Below are positions 41,101-55,500 of a stretch of DNA of 64,000 nucleotides, piece after piece. The stretch covers positions 1,364,001-1,428,000 of the forward strand of contig JAZARR010000237.1 of the NCBI GenBank assembly GCA_037389465.1, read 5' to 3'. The notes below the pieces were generated by a model. The model was not told the origin of the DNA and made no database searches. It was given only the letters and a program-made list of their open reading frames with translations. Origin of the DNA: Baylisascaris procyonis. Taxonomy: Eukaryota; Nematoda; Chromadorea; Rhabditida; Ascarididae. Every line of letters starts with the position of its first letter. Positions within the stretch are counted from its first letter, which is position 1. The position numbers were made by a program, and so were the translations under genes.

Positions 41101-44100
41101 TGTTGCAATTTCTTTTAGCGTAGGGGGGGGGGGCGGTGACTTTCACGAAAGATGAACTGCCATTGAAAAATAAAGTTTTCATAGTAGTTTAGATAATTGA
41201 GTAGAAAAGAGAAGTGGGGCAGGATTAAGTTATCCTGTGAAATGAGGTGGAAAGGGAGGAATTGATGCATCATTGATTCTTGCTTCTTTTCTATCCTTTC
41301 TTTATTTTAGTTTTCTCATCGTATTTTAGTTTTGTTGAGTGTAATTCGCAATTTGTAATGAAATGAAACTCCATATACAGCGTTTTGTAAAATTAGATAT
41401 CTTTTCTTGCACGCTTACTTTTAAAAAGTTAACAAAATTTCGAACAGCACTTAGAATCATTCATGTTGTCTCGATAAGATTGGCTTATTGTACAAAGACG
41501 GAAAAGTATGGAATTGATACCAAAGAAAATATGTGTGCATTTCATTTATCTTTGTTTATGCGAGGATTTTTTTACTTGTAGTATTTGTTGTTGAACTTTG
41601 TTGCTGATATTGGGCGAAAAGAAGCTGTTTGTTGGCATCTATAGCGGTTTGAGAAGCATTAGCGATTATGCAATTTCATATCTATGTCCGAACGTTTGGA
41701 ACAATTTCGAGCGTTATTTTTTGAGCATTGTTTAGAATGTTGGAGCATTAACGGGCTTGTTAGAGAGTCAAACTGGTATGAGTGCTGTTTCATCTAAAAA
41801 TGATGGACAGCGCTATTGGATTCCACTGTTATTGGGATTTCAGTTTAGATTCTTTCTACTGTCGAAAGTAAATTTAGGTCATTGTTTTCATTGACGTCGA
41901 AACGTCGAAATTGAATTACTTATAAGCGATAGTTGAATGCGGAATATATTTGAAGAATATTCCCGCTTAATGTGCTAATGATTCACAAACAAACAATGAA
42001 TTCAAAAGCAAAAATAAGCAACAATCAAAGAAAGTGAAATTTTTAACGATATAAAAGCTGCCTAGTGCGTAATATGACAGTCGTCTGGAGAATTTCAGCT
42101 CTCTACACGAAGTTTTTTCTTTTTATTCCATAAGGAAAATCTTATGATTTTCTGCGGATAAATGGATTAGTATTATGCGTTAGTAGTATTAAGCGACCTA
42201 TCATTCCGAATTGAAATATTAGGGGTAGTTGAGGATTTTTTTTTTGTTTGTGGGCAAAGGGGAGGTGAGTATGGACGAAAAAACGATTGGATGGGGTCGT
42301 GTTTGAGGCGTTAGCTTTGCATTTTTTGAAGTTTAATACGAAATGATTTTGTTCTCCGAACAAATTATTTCCTCCGCACGATTGCAGCATTATCCCCATT
42401 AGAAGTGAGATTTAAAAACGAGTGAAATTGTTTTTTTTTTGCTTCTCAGTGATGCGTTCGGATATTTAGTTAGTAGTGATAGTAAAATAAAACCGACGAT
42501 AATTATGCATACGTCACAAAGGTGATAATAGTTTAAACGACCACGGCGGTTGAGCGACTCGACGTACCGGTCGTTGAAACAGTCGTATCTACTGACTGTG
42601 CTGTTGTAGTTTGAGAATTTCCTCTGAATGAGTTGTAGAAACGATATCGGTTGCCGATCAATGGTGATTCACCAGTGGAATAGACAACCTGAAATTATTT
42701 AACGCTTTTTATATAACCAAGAGAGGGAGAAAAAAAATTAGAATTTACATTTCCGAAGCCATAGATCAACGTTTAATTCCTGCTGCTGCAGATCTGCTCC
42801 ATTAAGTACGTGCTGAGAAGCTTTAAAGTATAATTGTGTCTCCGGTGGCGAATTCCTTTGGATATCAGAGTTTGAGTTTTTGATTCCTCTCTTCCTCCAC
42901 ACTGATATATCGGTTATGATATGGGTATTTATGATAGAATAAATAAAAAGGGAAAGGAAAACCCACTAGTAATATCATCGAGCAGTGGTAGAGTCAGGTA
43001 AGAGGGAAGGTGTACAAATTACGAAGATTACAGCGGGTGTGTGATTCTGATTCAGAATTCCATTAGCTTATATATTAAAATACAATATTAGAATTTCAGA
43101 CAGCATTGAAAGCTGTTTGTTGATTTTTATTCAAAGAAGCTGACTCATGCAAGCGAGACAGTAATGTATACAAATGTTTTTGTTGAATATAGGAATTAAA
43201 GCTTTTTTTTTTTTGAAGTTAAAAAAATGAAGGAGATGATTTACGTCTGTAGACGCCAATCTCATCAAATTTTTCGACTGGCCAGGAACAAGACTCGCCT
43301 CGGTTAAAAAAAAGGAGGATAATAGAGGCAATTTCGAGTATCTCGAAAGTAAACTTTTTCGAATGAGTCTATAATGTGATTGAAAATTTCACAATTAATT
43401 TCCATTCATAGATTTTGTTAATCGTTGCTGATAGAAGAGAGTGAATGGGGGAGGGGGGGGGGGAGAAGGGGGAAGGGATCTCTTACTACTTTCGTAATTA
43501 CTTATTTGCCTAGCACACGATTCTGATATATTTTTGAAAATTTTATTCGAAATTTTTAAATATTAGGTTAGATTCAGGTTTTGTATTGCAAAAATGTGTA
43601 GTATGCAGCGAGCTGATGCTTAACGAGATAACACCGATTTTCTGTTGAGAAAAATACGCCAGAATGTATAGCGAATGAACAGAGAGAGAAAGAGGGGGAA
43701 AATATGTTGACTCATTGCGCAGCTTGGCGCTATTTTTTATTCTCACTGGATTCATCACGAAAAAAAAAATCGCTCGAACTCATATTAGAAAGCATAACTC
43801 TTATAGTATTGTTGCATTTAGATCTTATGCAAATGCCGAGGTGAACGTAACGCAATTTAATTATTTTTATGTAATTTGAAAATGCAAATTTAATGCGCCA
43901 TTATATGGATCTTATCTCATAATTGAGTGTTTTCATTATGGATGGTTTGGATGAGTAAGTGTAGGGATACTTATAAGTGGTGAGGGGGGGAGGAAGTCGA
44001 AACGCGGGTATTACCCTCAGCAACGCCATTTGGGATTTGCTATCGGATCCCAATCGCCGGTTTCTTTTGCACCAGTCGAGTGAGTTTAAGCAATATAACA

Positions 44101-47100
44101 TAGGGGCTTGTGATGATGCTGTTTTTTTCTCATATGAGTTATAAAGATTCCTCACGCACCGAATCGTAAATCGTCTTCATTAGGAAACTTTAAATGCGCT
44201 TACAAGTGCCGTGTGCCGCTTAAGAGGTTTAAAAAATATTGCAGTGATAAAGGTAATACACCTTCCAGTGTGCTTATTTAAAGGAATTTCCTCTGGGTTT
44301 TGTGTAATTTTTGCAAAGCCTAAGCCTAAAGTTTTCTGAGTGGTAATAATGAATACTGAATGCGCTTTATGAATAATTGTAGAGTATGGCATAGTGACGC
44401 ATTTATGATGTGCACAACGAATGAAAGGATGTAAAGCAAACACCGCAATTGATGGGGCTGCAAAAGACGCTATTAGGAAATCCAATAAGGACTACACTTA
44501 TAGATGGCAGTGAGGAGATTTATGCGTTTCATTTTTTTGAGAGAGAGAGAAACTGCAAATCGATGATGTTCCTTACTTCTTAGATATTTTAAAGCGACCA
44601 ATTCATTGAAAGAATTTTCCACACTAAAAAAAAAAAAACATTTAACGCTGTATTTTGAGAATAAAAATTAATTGATATGGCTGTTTGAAGTGATTAAATG
44701 ATAAGAGACATTGATAAAAGACTCGTTGATTTGTCACAAGATTAGCAGCAAATCATCTTTGAAGTACTACTCCATCCAGATGTTTCATTCGAAATAGGCG
44801 ACTATGATGATGTGACTTACAATAAGTTGTTCGATTATCTTACTGAAAATATTATATTGTCCTTCGAATCCTCACCTGTGGGCGTTGTCGCATAAAGCAT
44901 GACCTAGCGTCGATTTACAAATTATTCAATGAAAGGAGACTCTTTTGTCCAACAATTGTTTCTGCTTGCCTGTGCAACGTTTGAAGTGTTCCTCTAGGTC
45001 ATTGTGTATCTTCATCACTTCTTTCTACTTTTCAACGTTCCGTTCCAACTGTTCTTTCACTTACTAGCATTATCGTACCTGCGACGGCAGCTCATCAATT
45101 TAGCAACCTTTAATTGCTGGGAAACTCACCTGTGATATGGAGGCGTGAAAGTGCAGTGTCTGCAATTAGCGGCTGCTACCAGATAACTATGACAACTGTT
45201 TGTTTTGGTGATCGCTGAGTTTCGTTTGCTGTGTGATTAAAAAAACTTGTTCTTTTTACTAAGCTTATACTGGTTGCGGGATGCAAAAAAAAAAAAACCC
45301 GTTAAATTTCGAAGCGAAATCAATTTTGTCGCTACATTTAAATAAGTGCAATCATCTCTTAAGCTAAGCATATTTGATTATTTTACCCAATATCGTAAGC
45401 CAACGTTAAGGATAAGTGAGTTTTGCGAATATTAAAGTGGAGCTGATTCCATATGAGGAAACATTCTTTCAAGGGCATAGATATTTAGTGAAAAAAAACA
45501 AACATTGCAGTGATAATAGTGCGAAGAGTTGTTTTATTTTTGGTTCCTTTTTAGAGTCGTTCATATTGAGATGCTGATTTGACTTTTATTTTGAAAAAGG
45601 AGGGGGGGGGGGGATTTTAGAAAAGTAAGCTTTGCAGAGGAAATGTTTTTTTTTCATTCAATAAGTTTACGCTTGTAAATGTGCAGATCTTAGGCAAACG
45701 AATAAGATATATAAGTTGGATAATGAAATGCTAACCTGACATCCGCATAGCGGACAATAGAGTTGTCGATTAGTTTTGAAGCAGCAATACATACCACAAG
45801 GGAAGCAGAATACTCCGTAGAGAAGTCCTTTCCACGTGAACTGCTTTTTTACGCTCTGCACTTTGCAAACTGGGCAATTGGGCATCGTGTCGAGCCGTCG
45901 TCAGCCGTACAGCGGAACCGATCAACACGCGATTGACGTGCGTTGTCGGCACTGCACAATAACATGTGCTATACAGGCAGCTTGCTCTTTGGCCCTATAT
46001 TGAACACCAATATTAGATCGTTATGTATGGTTCCGAAACAAACATTCGGTGAAAATAGAAGTGAATCAGAGAGGAACAGTGTACCAATAAAATTGTTATC
46101 CACCTAGCAAATCACTATCGGTAATGCAGAGCATACGACGCCGGGATATAATATAAACCCCAGGAGATATTGCTGGTGAACAACAAACTGTGTTGCTCGA
46201 CCGGATGGACATGTTAGACCTGGGATTGGAAGGTGATGCATTCATCGAAACCACCATCAATGGGTCGTTGGCGTATGATACTTTATGAGATTACTTCCTT
46301 CATAAAGCTAGTTATGGTGTTATAACTCCAGCTGTTGTATTGCTAATGCCGCCGAGTTGATGGTGAAATGTTGGAATCATTTTCCTTTAATCGCTGTATG
46401 TAAATGCGAAAATGTAAAGCAGATAAGATTATGATGTATGAAAACGATCGATCAGCGCCTTAAAAAATATTCATTCGCGGATGCAATTCAAGTTACAATC
46501 GCCAAATGACTGAGTTGAAAAACATTAGCAAGGCTAATTTGCATATCGCAAATTTGCATTCCATTCTTGGGCAAGCGTGTTCATTGAATGTTAATTACGC
46601 TTGTTCGCTTTGCTGTGTCCTTTTTCTAGGCGTCAGTGAGAAGAGTATACGTAGGCGCATACATAACACAGCAGACATGTGGTTTTAAAATTTTATGCTT
46701 CAATGAGCGCCATGGGAACATTGGGAATCCATTCGTTGCTGCAGTCATAGAGATATGCAAAAATCGTCCGACTACTTCCCCCCCCCCTCCCCCCCAAAAA
46801 AAGAAGTTGCCGTAAAATGGGAGGGAACGATGTTCGTTCGATTCGTTAATGCTACGTGAATGTGGTGAGTTGCAGTTTCTTGCTGTATATTATATCATGC
46901 AAATGCTGTTTCGTTTCGGTGTATTTAGTGTGGCGTTTATAATATTAAATGCTTAATACTAATAGTTACGAACACCCCACCCCCCCCCCTTCCAATTTTA
47001 TAAAGCCATTGCGTTACCAGAAGGTGTAAAACTATAGATATATGCACGTATGCATAGGCAGATCTGAAAGTAGATTAAGCGAAGGTGATTTGTAAATTGA

Positions 47101-50100
47101 ATTCGCTTATAGAGAGGAGCACATTGTTTGCGAGTCATCTTCATTTCCACCAAATCGTGACTACTTTATTTTCGCTCATTTTGCCGTGCATCTGTATTGC
47201 TTTTTGTCTTTGAGTATCGGAGCTGGAGCTTATGTCACTTGCTTAGCGCTTTCCACTTATCAGATATTGGCAGCAATAGTTATGTTTGCTTTTGCTGTAG
47301 TATCGAAGACGTTCTAGCATCCTACTATTTACAGTGGTTATCTCCGTGCAACGATGCAACGTTTTTCACATCAGTAAATGGAGGACAGCAACGAATTTCT
47401 TGAACTTTTGAAGGTTAGAGCGAACAGTTGAAGGAAAAGAAATGAAAAGTGGAAAAACAAAAAAAAAAGGAGTAACCCTAGTTGAGGGACAATAGCTTAC
47501 AACAGTCGAATACCTCAGAAACGGGTGAACAATAGAAATATCATTTGAAAACGAGAAGAGATGCATATCTGATAGGGAATTTTTTGGAAAATATGGGTGA
47601 TGGAATAAAATGAGCGGGTGGAGGATAGCTCACATCTGTAATATTGATTGTTGGCGGTGAAAGTAAGAAACGTTTTATTACAGCCGTCATTATTGCATAA
47701 ATATATAGCGTTTCATACATTCATATGTGAGCGTTGTTAATGCAATAAGTGATAGCCTCCATATAGAGTAGTGTAATACATCATAAAATTAAGGGGAAGT
47801 TTAGCATTTTATTTAATGATATATCAGTTGCGATTTTCTAACAGATCAGGTGATCTATTAAAATTCACCTTTGTAACGTAAATCTAGAGGGGATACGAAG
47901 AAGGTGCTCAACTAATATTTGCAAATAAACTAGAAGAGATTGTTACAAGAATGATGAAAATAATGGAAATAGTAGCCAGGCTCCTAAGCTTTTTTTTAAA
48001 ATCACACTTTATGTTTGTTTTCTCTTCCTTTCATTACTATCGACTTTCCGCTCATCAAGCTGCCTTGACTGTTCAACAGCAGCTGTCAATAAGCGAGAAT
48101 GTATAATAAATAATTAGTAAGTCTGCTTTTTATTCTCATTTCATCGCAAATTTTGCAGTGCTTTAAAAAAAAAATCATGCCTATTTACGTACAGTCATCT
48201 GGCCCTATTAAGCGAATACCATCTATAACATTTTCGAGGATTTTTTTGTCCGGAAATTTCGATTGAGCTTTCAGTTAGTAAGCGCAAATGTAATCGAATG
48301 ATTAGACTTGCATTGAAATCACATCCGTTTTCCTTCCCTCTCTATGACATCCATTTTGCGCAATACGACGCTTTTGGGAAACTCATTCCATTGCACTTTC
48401 CGCCACGAAATCCTCCGTAAAGATTGCGGTAAAAATGATGTGAGTTTAGCGTGCAATATAATCTTATCACGAGAGCAGTAAATGCGATCGTTTACTCAAT
48501 CCACCTTTACTATAAGAGGGTGCTTATTTCGAAAATGTTATCTATAAGTGCTCCTTGTCATTGTCTCCAGCGTGTGTTAAATCTGATGCTCATTTTCTCA
48601 TCCCTTCAGAAAATTGATTTTTCACTTTTGCTTTAATTCGTTCAATAGCGGTATTGGATTCAGTTAAACCAGGATGAACGTTAATGATTGCTTGAGAATC
48701 GCTTTTACCCTTTTACAGTTTATTTTGTTATCTTCGATGGACCAATTCCACCTGCTTTCGTGAATGAAATAGTTTTATTCCATAAAGCTCTTAAATTTTA
48801 ATAAATTCTTGAAATTGATAAATGTTCGTTGGAATCAGGCTTGATTAAGAAGAGAATCATCGAAACTTGGTGAAAACGTAGTGTAGAAAACGAGCGTTTA
48901 TTATAAAGATCAAAAGCAATGCTTTCTTAATATCGCTGATGAACGGCGCGTTGTTTATTCTCAGAATGCCGGATATTTTCCCGGCGATATGTCCTCGCGG
49001 ATCGACTAAATTGAAAGCTCATCTCCTCCCATTTAATCATAGGTAAATTACTAAACATTGATACATGTGCAACTATGGACTTAGAAACACATAAGAAGCT
49101 AAAAAAGGATGAAAATAGATGCGATAAGGCGTGTTGATGAGCGCTGAAAACAACGCGACAACCAGTATTGACTGCGAGCAAGCGGGTAGCTGGTGTCTAT
49201 GGACTGGCAAGAAACGGAGCGCTTCGAGGGTTGGGGGGCGGGCCTCACAACGCACCGATGCGCACGCTTCGCGAATGTATATCACTTAAAGTGGCGGTGA
49301 TGGTGGTGTATTGTGGCGTAGAATGCATGTGGAATTGCTAGATGATCGCAGAGGAACGTTCTCACACGTTATTCGGTAACTGTGCTCTCCAACGTTGTGA
49401 TATTCATAGGTGTGGCAAGTTAAATGTGAATGACGCATTCGTAAAGGGGATTGCATGATCGGCCAAACGATCTTTCGAGTAAACTTGTTGTATTGCATCG
49501 CTGATGATATGCGTCAAACATGATGACTAATCTAGTTTTGATTTGAGAATTGAAATCGTTTCAGATTTTCTATATTGCTGCCGATATTTGTGATTGTCAT
49601 TTTTAGGGGATAGGAACACTTCCTGCAGATTGATTCCTCTCAGTTGAGAGTTCACCTTTTCCTCAAGATCACACACAGTCGGGTCAAAGACTTTTTTCGC
49701 GTGCCATTCTCAAATATTTCTGTCTTTAATCTTTCACGGTGAATTTTTGAGGGAAATAGGGCTCTCATTCCACTGTTGCAAATGTCGCATTCGATATTGA
49801 ATTTCACAAAGGTGGTAGTGAAATTTACATGAGGAAATGTTTGAAATATGCAAAGTTTTTTGTCATTTGGCATCGAAATTTTGCGATATATCGTCCTAAT
49901 TTGTGTTTTTTTTTGTGTTTCGGATTTCGGCATGTAATTTTTCTGTTATCTTCATATCAGATAGCCGTTAATTTTGAGCGAATTGTGGGCGTTTGTTCAG
50001 ATAGCCGTTATTTTGCGTTGAGCGATACGATAAGCGATAATTGCACATTGACTAAGAATATGCGTCTAATAAGATGAGTGGTTGCGTGATGGGGCAGATT

Positions 50101-52517
50101 TAGCCGCACATCTGTGATTCGTCTTTTGAGTGTAGATTTGAGTCAAACAGCAGCTAGAAGGAACGTTTTTTTGCGTTGACACTGATATATTGAAAAAGAT
50201 ATAGGTTTTCATTTGCTAGTCTTTTAGTGCTTCTTTATATACAGTTAGCTGTAAAGAGACACTCATTTTCTTCGTGACATAAAAACGTCAATTCACTCAG
50301 TTGTATATTTGCTTAGAGTTGGTCTTCGCACTGTTTGAAAAAAATTCGGCTGAAAATGTTTTTTTTTTCGGAGATATCTTTGAAGCATTTACTGAAAGTA
50401 GCGAATAGAAGTGATTGTTTTTGAAATAGAAGACGAAAAGGACGATATCATTGAGTGAGTGCGTCACAGGAGAATGACCCATATTTAGTGGCAATGCTAT
50501 AAGAGGGAATGGACTCCGAATCATCGTATCGTCTTTGGTTTGATAGGGAAGCGCAAAATTTTCCAATGTGATTTCGTTTTTTTTGAATTCTTTATTGAGA
50601 CAGTAGCTATCGCTTTGCAGAGCATCAGAGGTGGGAAATTCGTGGAAGGAAGTTATACTGTTAGATCGATTGTTGGAAATTACCAGGTGAGTGGGTTAGT
50701 AGGGACTTAGAAACCTTGTACTGAAGGCGCCTGCTTTGCATGCGTTATAGTGACGTGGATTTTAAGAGCTGTTTGGCGCCTGATTTTGAGTGAAAATATC
50801 GATTAAAGGCACTGAGCTGATCGGCTGTTATGCTTATTTTTGTTTATTTGTTTTAACGGCATCCGACTGAGCACGTTCGTTCCTTTCAGTGGGGCTGTAG
50901 GTTTGATGTTTTACTCTAGAGCAGACGTTAGCAGCTCATTGTGCTGCTCTTTTATAATAACAACATCATCGCTAGTCGATAATGATAAGGAATGAGCAAC
51001 TGGGATAAACAATTGACACTTTGTGAATGTAATTTTTTGCATTTCCATTGCATTTAGGCAAACTTTTGATCGCCAAATGTCTGTGAAAAGGAGTTTTAGC
51101 ATCTTTTTTTGAAGTACAGGATTTAAATTTATATCTTACTAACCTTACTGTGAAGCTGACGCGTTTCTTTTTTAAGACTGAGGACACTTATTTAACCCGT
51201 TCAGTGATCTTTCAACTAAGATGTTCGAATGAGCGGATATAATAGCAAACAGAATAGGCGATTGTGCTTTTTTGCAAAAGAATTTTTTCAAAGGTTACAT
51301 GAAAGCTTGCGCATGTGATATTATGATGGGATGTGCAACAAGTAGTCGATATGCAATAGAGAGAGAATGTGAAGCGCATTGAGTATCTCATTCAATTTTC
51401 CTATGAGTGTTGTTTCGTTGTTTTGCATTATTTTCATTGCTTATTCGTACTCGAATGTTGGCTGCACATATCCCTCTTATTTTGAGTGAATTATACGAAA
51501 TTTTTCGGGTATTTGCTGCTTATCGTACAGGATTTTTTAATTTACGCTCTTTACGCCTACATCACACTATCCTAAGCTGCATTTTTGTGGCATTTACGGC
51601 GGAAGAAAATAGGCGATATACATTATTTACTTGAATAGAAGGCGCAAAGTTTGGTGTTCTTTCGAAATTCTCGAGAAGGATATGTTTTCGAATGAGTGCT
51701 GGTATTTTTTCGCAGGTTTGCTTGTCCACCTGACTGGCTGTTGAAGTGACCATTCGAGCTTCATTGACATGCGTGCATAATAAAGCACTAGGCGAAGAAC
51801 ATCGCACGTTTTCAAGTGAAACCTCTATCGTTGTTGGTGAAAGTAGATTAAAGTCATCGACTATAAGTATCCTACTAGATGGGCTTATATTTGAGAGAGA
51901 CTGTATCTTTTTAAGGGGCTTCTATTATTCGTGACGCGCCAGCAAAACGGGCCTTGCCAAACCTAATTTTTAATGTGCTGTCGTTTCCGTCGCTTTCGTG
52001 AACGCATTCATGACGACTGGCGGAACTATTAAGCCTGTAATAACCTGACTGATGTTTATAGAGGTATCTTTAGGATTTTTTGGTAGTAGTTTGCTTCTCA
52101 GGTGATAATACTGAATTTCTGTTGGAAATACTAGTTCTTCGCGTAGTCACCTGTACTGCAGCTTCACCTTTAACAGGTATAATGAGACGATGGCGCTTAT
52201 CAGACAAGGACTATGACAGGTAATGAATTGCAGATGAGCGTCTTCGAATCAAAGCATTATCTGCAAAGATTCGATCATTAGAAGAGGAGAATGTGAGTAT
52301 GGTTGCACGCCTCGAAGAGGCGCAAACGGCATTGAGCAACATGCAACGTGAAGGCAGTCGACACAAACAAGAAGCATCTGCTGTGGCCGAGTTGAGCAGC
52401 TCCGACGATGAATGCAACATCATTCGCACACAACAGAATCAGCTCATCGAGTCATTAACCGCCTCATTGCAGGAAGTAATTATATTATTGTATTCTGTTG
52501 CATACGTTCAACATCGG

Positions 52518-52591
<74 letters not shown>

Positions 52592-55500
52592 ATGAAATTT
52601 CACACCAGATCTTCCCAGATATTTCGATCATTGTAGTGGTTCTACGTTAACTGAGTGGTAAGGGCTATAGACAGCATTATGCACAGTATGGCAAGCGGAA
52701 ACTCTATTGTGTGATGATTCATTCAACAGATGTATTTGTCATACTTTACGATATAGTGCATTACCGTGGCGATCCGAAATTTCGTTGCGTTTATTGTCAG
52801 GCGATTTGTCGATTTTGTGATTGGCATATTGGTTTATAGTGTATAGAATGAATATATCGTTTTGAAAAATTGATTAATTGCTGTCGTTTTTTTTTATGAG
52901 CACTTTTCCAGCATTTTCTTCAAAAGTGAAAATTCATAGAACTTTATTTCTCTCAATTTTTTTTTTTTGCAGTTTAGTTTACGATGAGATGTGTTTGGTG
53001 GATCAAATCATGCTATAAGTTCCGACTTAAGACTTTCATTGAGGGAAAGTGTCCCATTGATGAGTTTTTCATCTTTACCTCACGTTTAGGATTTGATAGA
53101 CCTAATGAGTGGCAATAATTTTACTCCTCAAGTATGTGTTTAATTCCAGGCGATGTGTAGGAAGATGAGAAGATCGGACAGTTGACTTCCGTTGTGTTTA
53201 TGAATTTAAGTACTAGGCAAGATTTACGGTCCCATTAGATAGGCAATAAGAAAAGAGCGATCGCTTTTACACTAAAATATGCAAGCTTGATGCGATTTAT
53301 ATCTCGGATGAGCGAATGCAATATTATCATTACGTTGTTGACTTCAGTGCTTTCCGCAACCACCAATAATGGGACCGTTTATGTTAGCAAACTTCTTATA
53401 CAGTGGCTGTGTTTGCCGTAGAACTCAGTTGATCTGTGGATTATTTTGGCTGGTGAAATAAGAAAAATGTTCTCATCACTTCTTTTTGTATTTCAACTTT
53501 ACTGACATCTGCTGGGGTGTATTGTCTGATGACAAAGTGCTAGAGTTCATAAAAAAGCAGATGAGTGTGCGGGATAGTCTCACCTGTGCGCATCATCCTA
53601 GGTTTGCCGTTTTTTCTGTTAGTATTTTTTCTGCTTGTAAAGAAAACTTTGGACGTGCTTGCAAAATTTGGTATAAATTTAACTGTTACAGAGTGAAAGC
53701 AAACTTCGTAAATATGAAAGTTTGGTAAGTGAAGGTTGCGGACAGCGAATTGAAGAAGAGCTCAGGCGGCAGGCTATACGTATGTTAACTCTATATTTTT
53801 ATGTTATGAGAATGGATTTTTATCGAGAGAGAGAAAATGAAACAAAACAGTTTATTTTTGTTTTCAAGGGACCTAAGTTTTTGTTCCTTGTTGCTTCGAG
53901 AAAATCACCTCCCAAGAGCTGTTGTTGTCTACTGCTTCTATCTCGATGTCGACTGTGTTGATTCGTGCAAAATTTATGGGATTGCACCCGCACCTATTTT
54001 GATCTTTGATTGAAAAAGCGGCCATGTGCTCGAGCTTCTATCTGTTGAATTTTTTTTTTTTTTTTTTAAGAGTATTTCTTCTGCCAGTCAAACGTATTTT
54101 ATAGACGAGAAACTCACCGCTCCAAAGTGTTTTAAGAGTATTTCCCCTCGTTTCTTTCGACATAATAGGGCAATTTGTTGCAAAAATTGGCCAAGTGAGT
54201 AAGTTGGATCAAGCCAACTCGTTGTTGAAGAGTTTTAAATGATCATATACATGTCGGTGTTACGTAGTTTCATGAGTAGTGATATGCAGTAGGTAGTGAA
54301 ATGATTGATCAACTTGGTGCACAAGGGCCACATGGGAGGCAAAACGTCAGATTCGTAGAGCATTTCTTAAGTAGATCATGAGAAATAATCAATAACGATG
54401 AAGTTTAGTGAATGACTTGTTTGCGAAATTTCTATTGAAATTTCGGGTCAAAGGAAAAAAAATAAAAATTTGTTTCTTTCTCGATACTTTCACAAATATG
54501 ATTCATTACTAAACTCTTTTTAATTTCCGATTGTGTGAAAATTAATAAAATGTCTTCTTGAATTTAGAATATCTCTTGATGAGGTTTTTTTCTTATTGTA
54601 GAGCTGCTGCATTTCCCTCATATATGTTCTGTGAATAAAGATGAATATCATTATGGTTAATATTTTTCAGAATCGGCCGATCGTGAATTTGCCCTTCAAC
54701 GGCAAATCACTGAAATGAGAATCGAGAATGCGCAACTGCAAGAGAAATACCGAACCGCACAGGTGGAGTGCTCGGATCGTGAAATTCGTCTCAAACAGGC
54801 TGAAGAAGAGCTTGATAAGTACAGAGCTCTGGCCGACCAACAAGAGAGTTCGTTTTATGTCTGTTGAAACTTTTATAGGAAGGAATGTGTACAGTGAGAA
54901 TTTGACGTTTTGTGGTATTTATTTCGAATGGCTCGACCTTTTGGCGCATCATCAGTATAACGTCCGTAAATAATTATATTGCGCGTCTTAGTCGACAGAT
55001 GTTGGAGATTATCAAAGAGGGGATAGGGAAGAGAGAAAATTAGAATAAGAACAAAGAGGAAGAGAGTGAAAGGTGGAAGTAGTAAGTACCATGAGAGATG
55101 GCCAAGTGGAGGGCAAAAGAGTAGGGTTACAGGGTAGAGGTGCTGATCACCATATACGATCAAGAGATGGATGGGAATAAAGCACAGTTACCGGTTTATG
55201 TAGATTGCTTTCTGTTGTTTACATAATATTATTTTGTGTGAAATACTGATCGCATGATAGGCAGTGCTAAGTTTGCACAGGTGCTCAAATATTTTTATAT
55301 TCAATCGTTGTCAACGGTAGATTTGTGTATGATGGTTGGCAAGGGTATCTTCTATTATCCGAAAATTGAGTGAGCATACTGAATCACCGTTATATTCATC
55401 TCAGCATTTACGGACTATTTTAACACATATCCTTTTTTTTCTGCATATTACTCGATTATTATGTAAACCAATCAAACAGCTCACATAGGGGCATACTTTT

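Larger units (their letters stand above)
45886..52233. other. Intron 12, distal part
   Basis: No exon of the coiled-coil gene is seen. It contains C runs at 46778-46795 and 46981-46989, a GC-rich block at about 49,130-49,290 (possible promoter) and a 14-bp direct repeat at 49957/49997. The short ORFs are not coding-like. Confidence 0.55.

Noticed and set aside
52293..52636. ORFs continuing from exon 13 through the (TA)n tract
   Set aside because: The exon ends at the donor GAA|GTAATT; the remainder is intron read-through and repeat.
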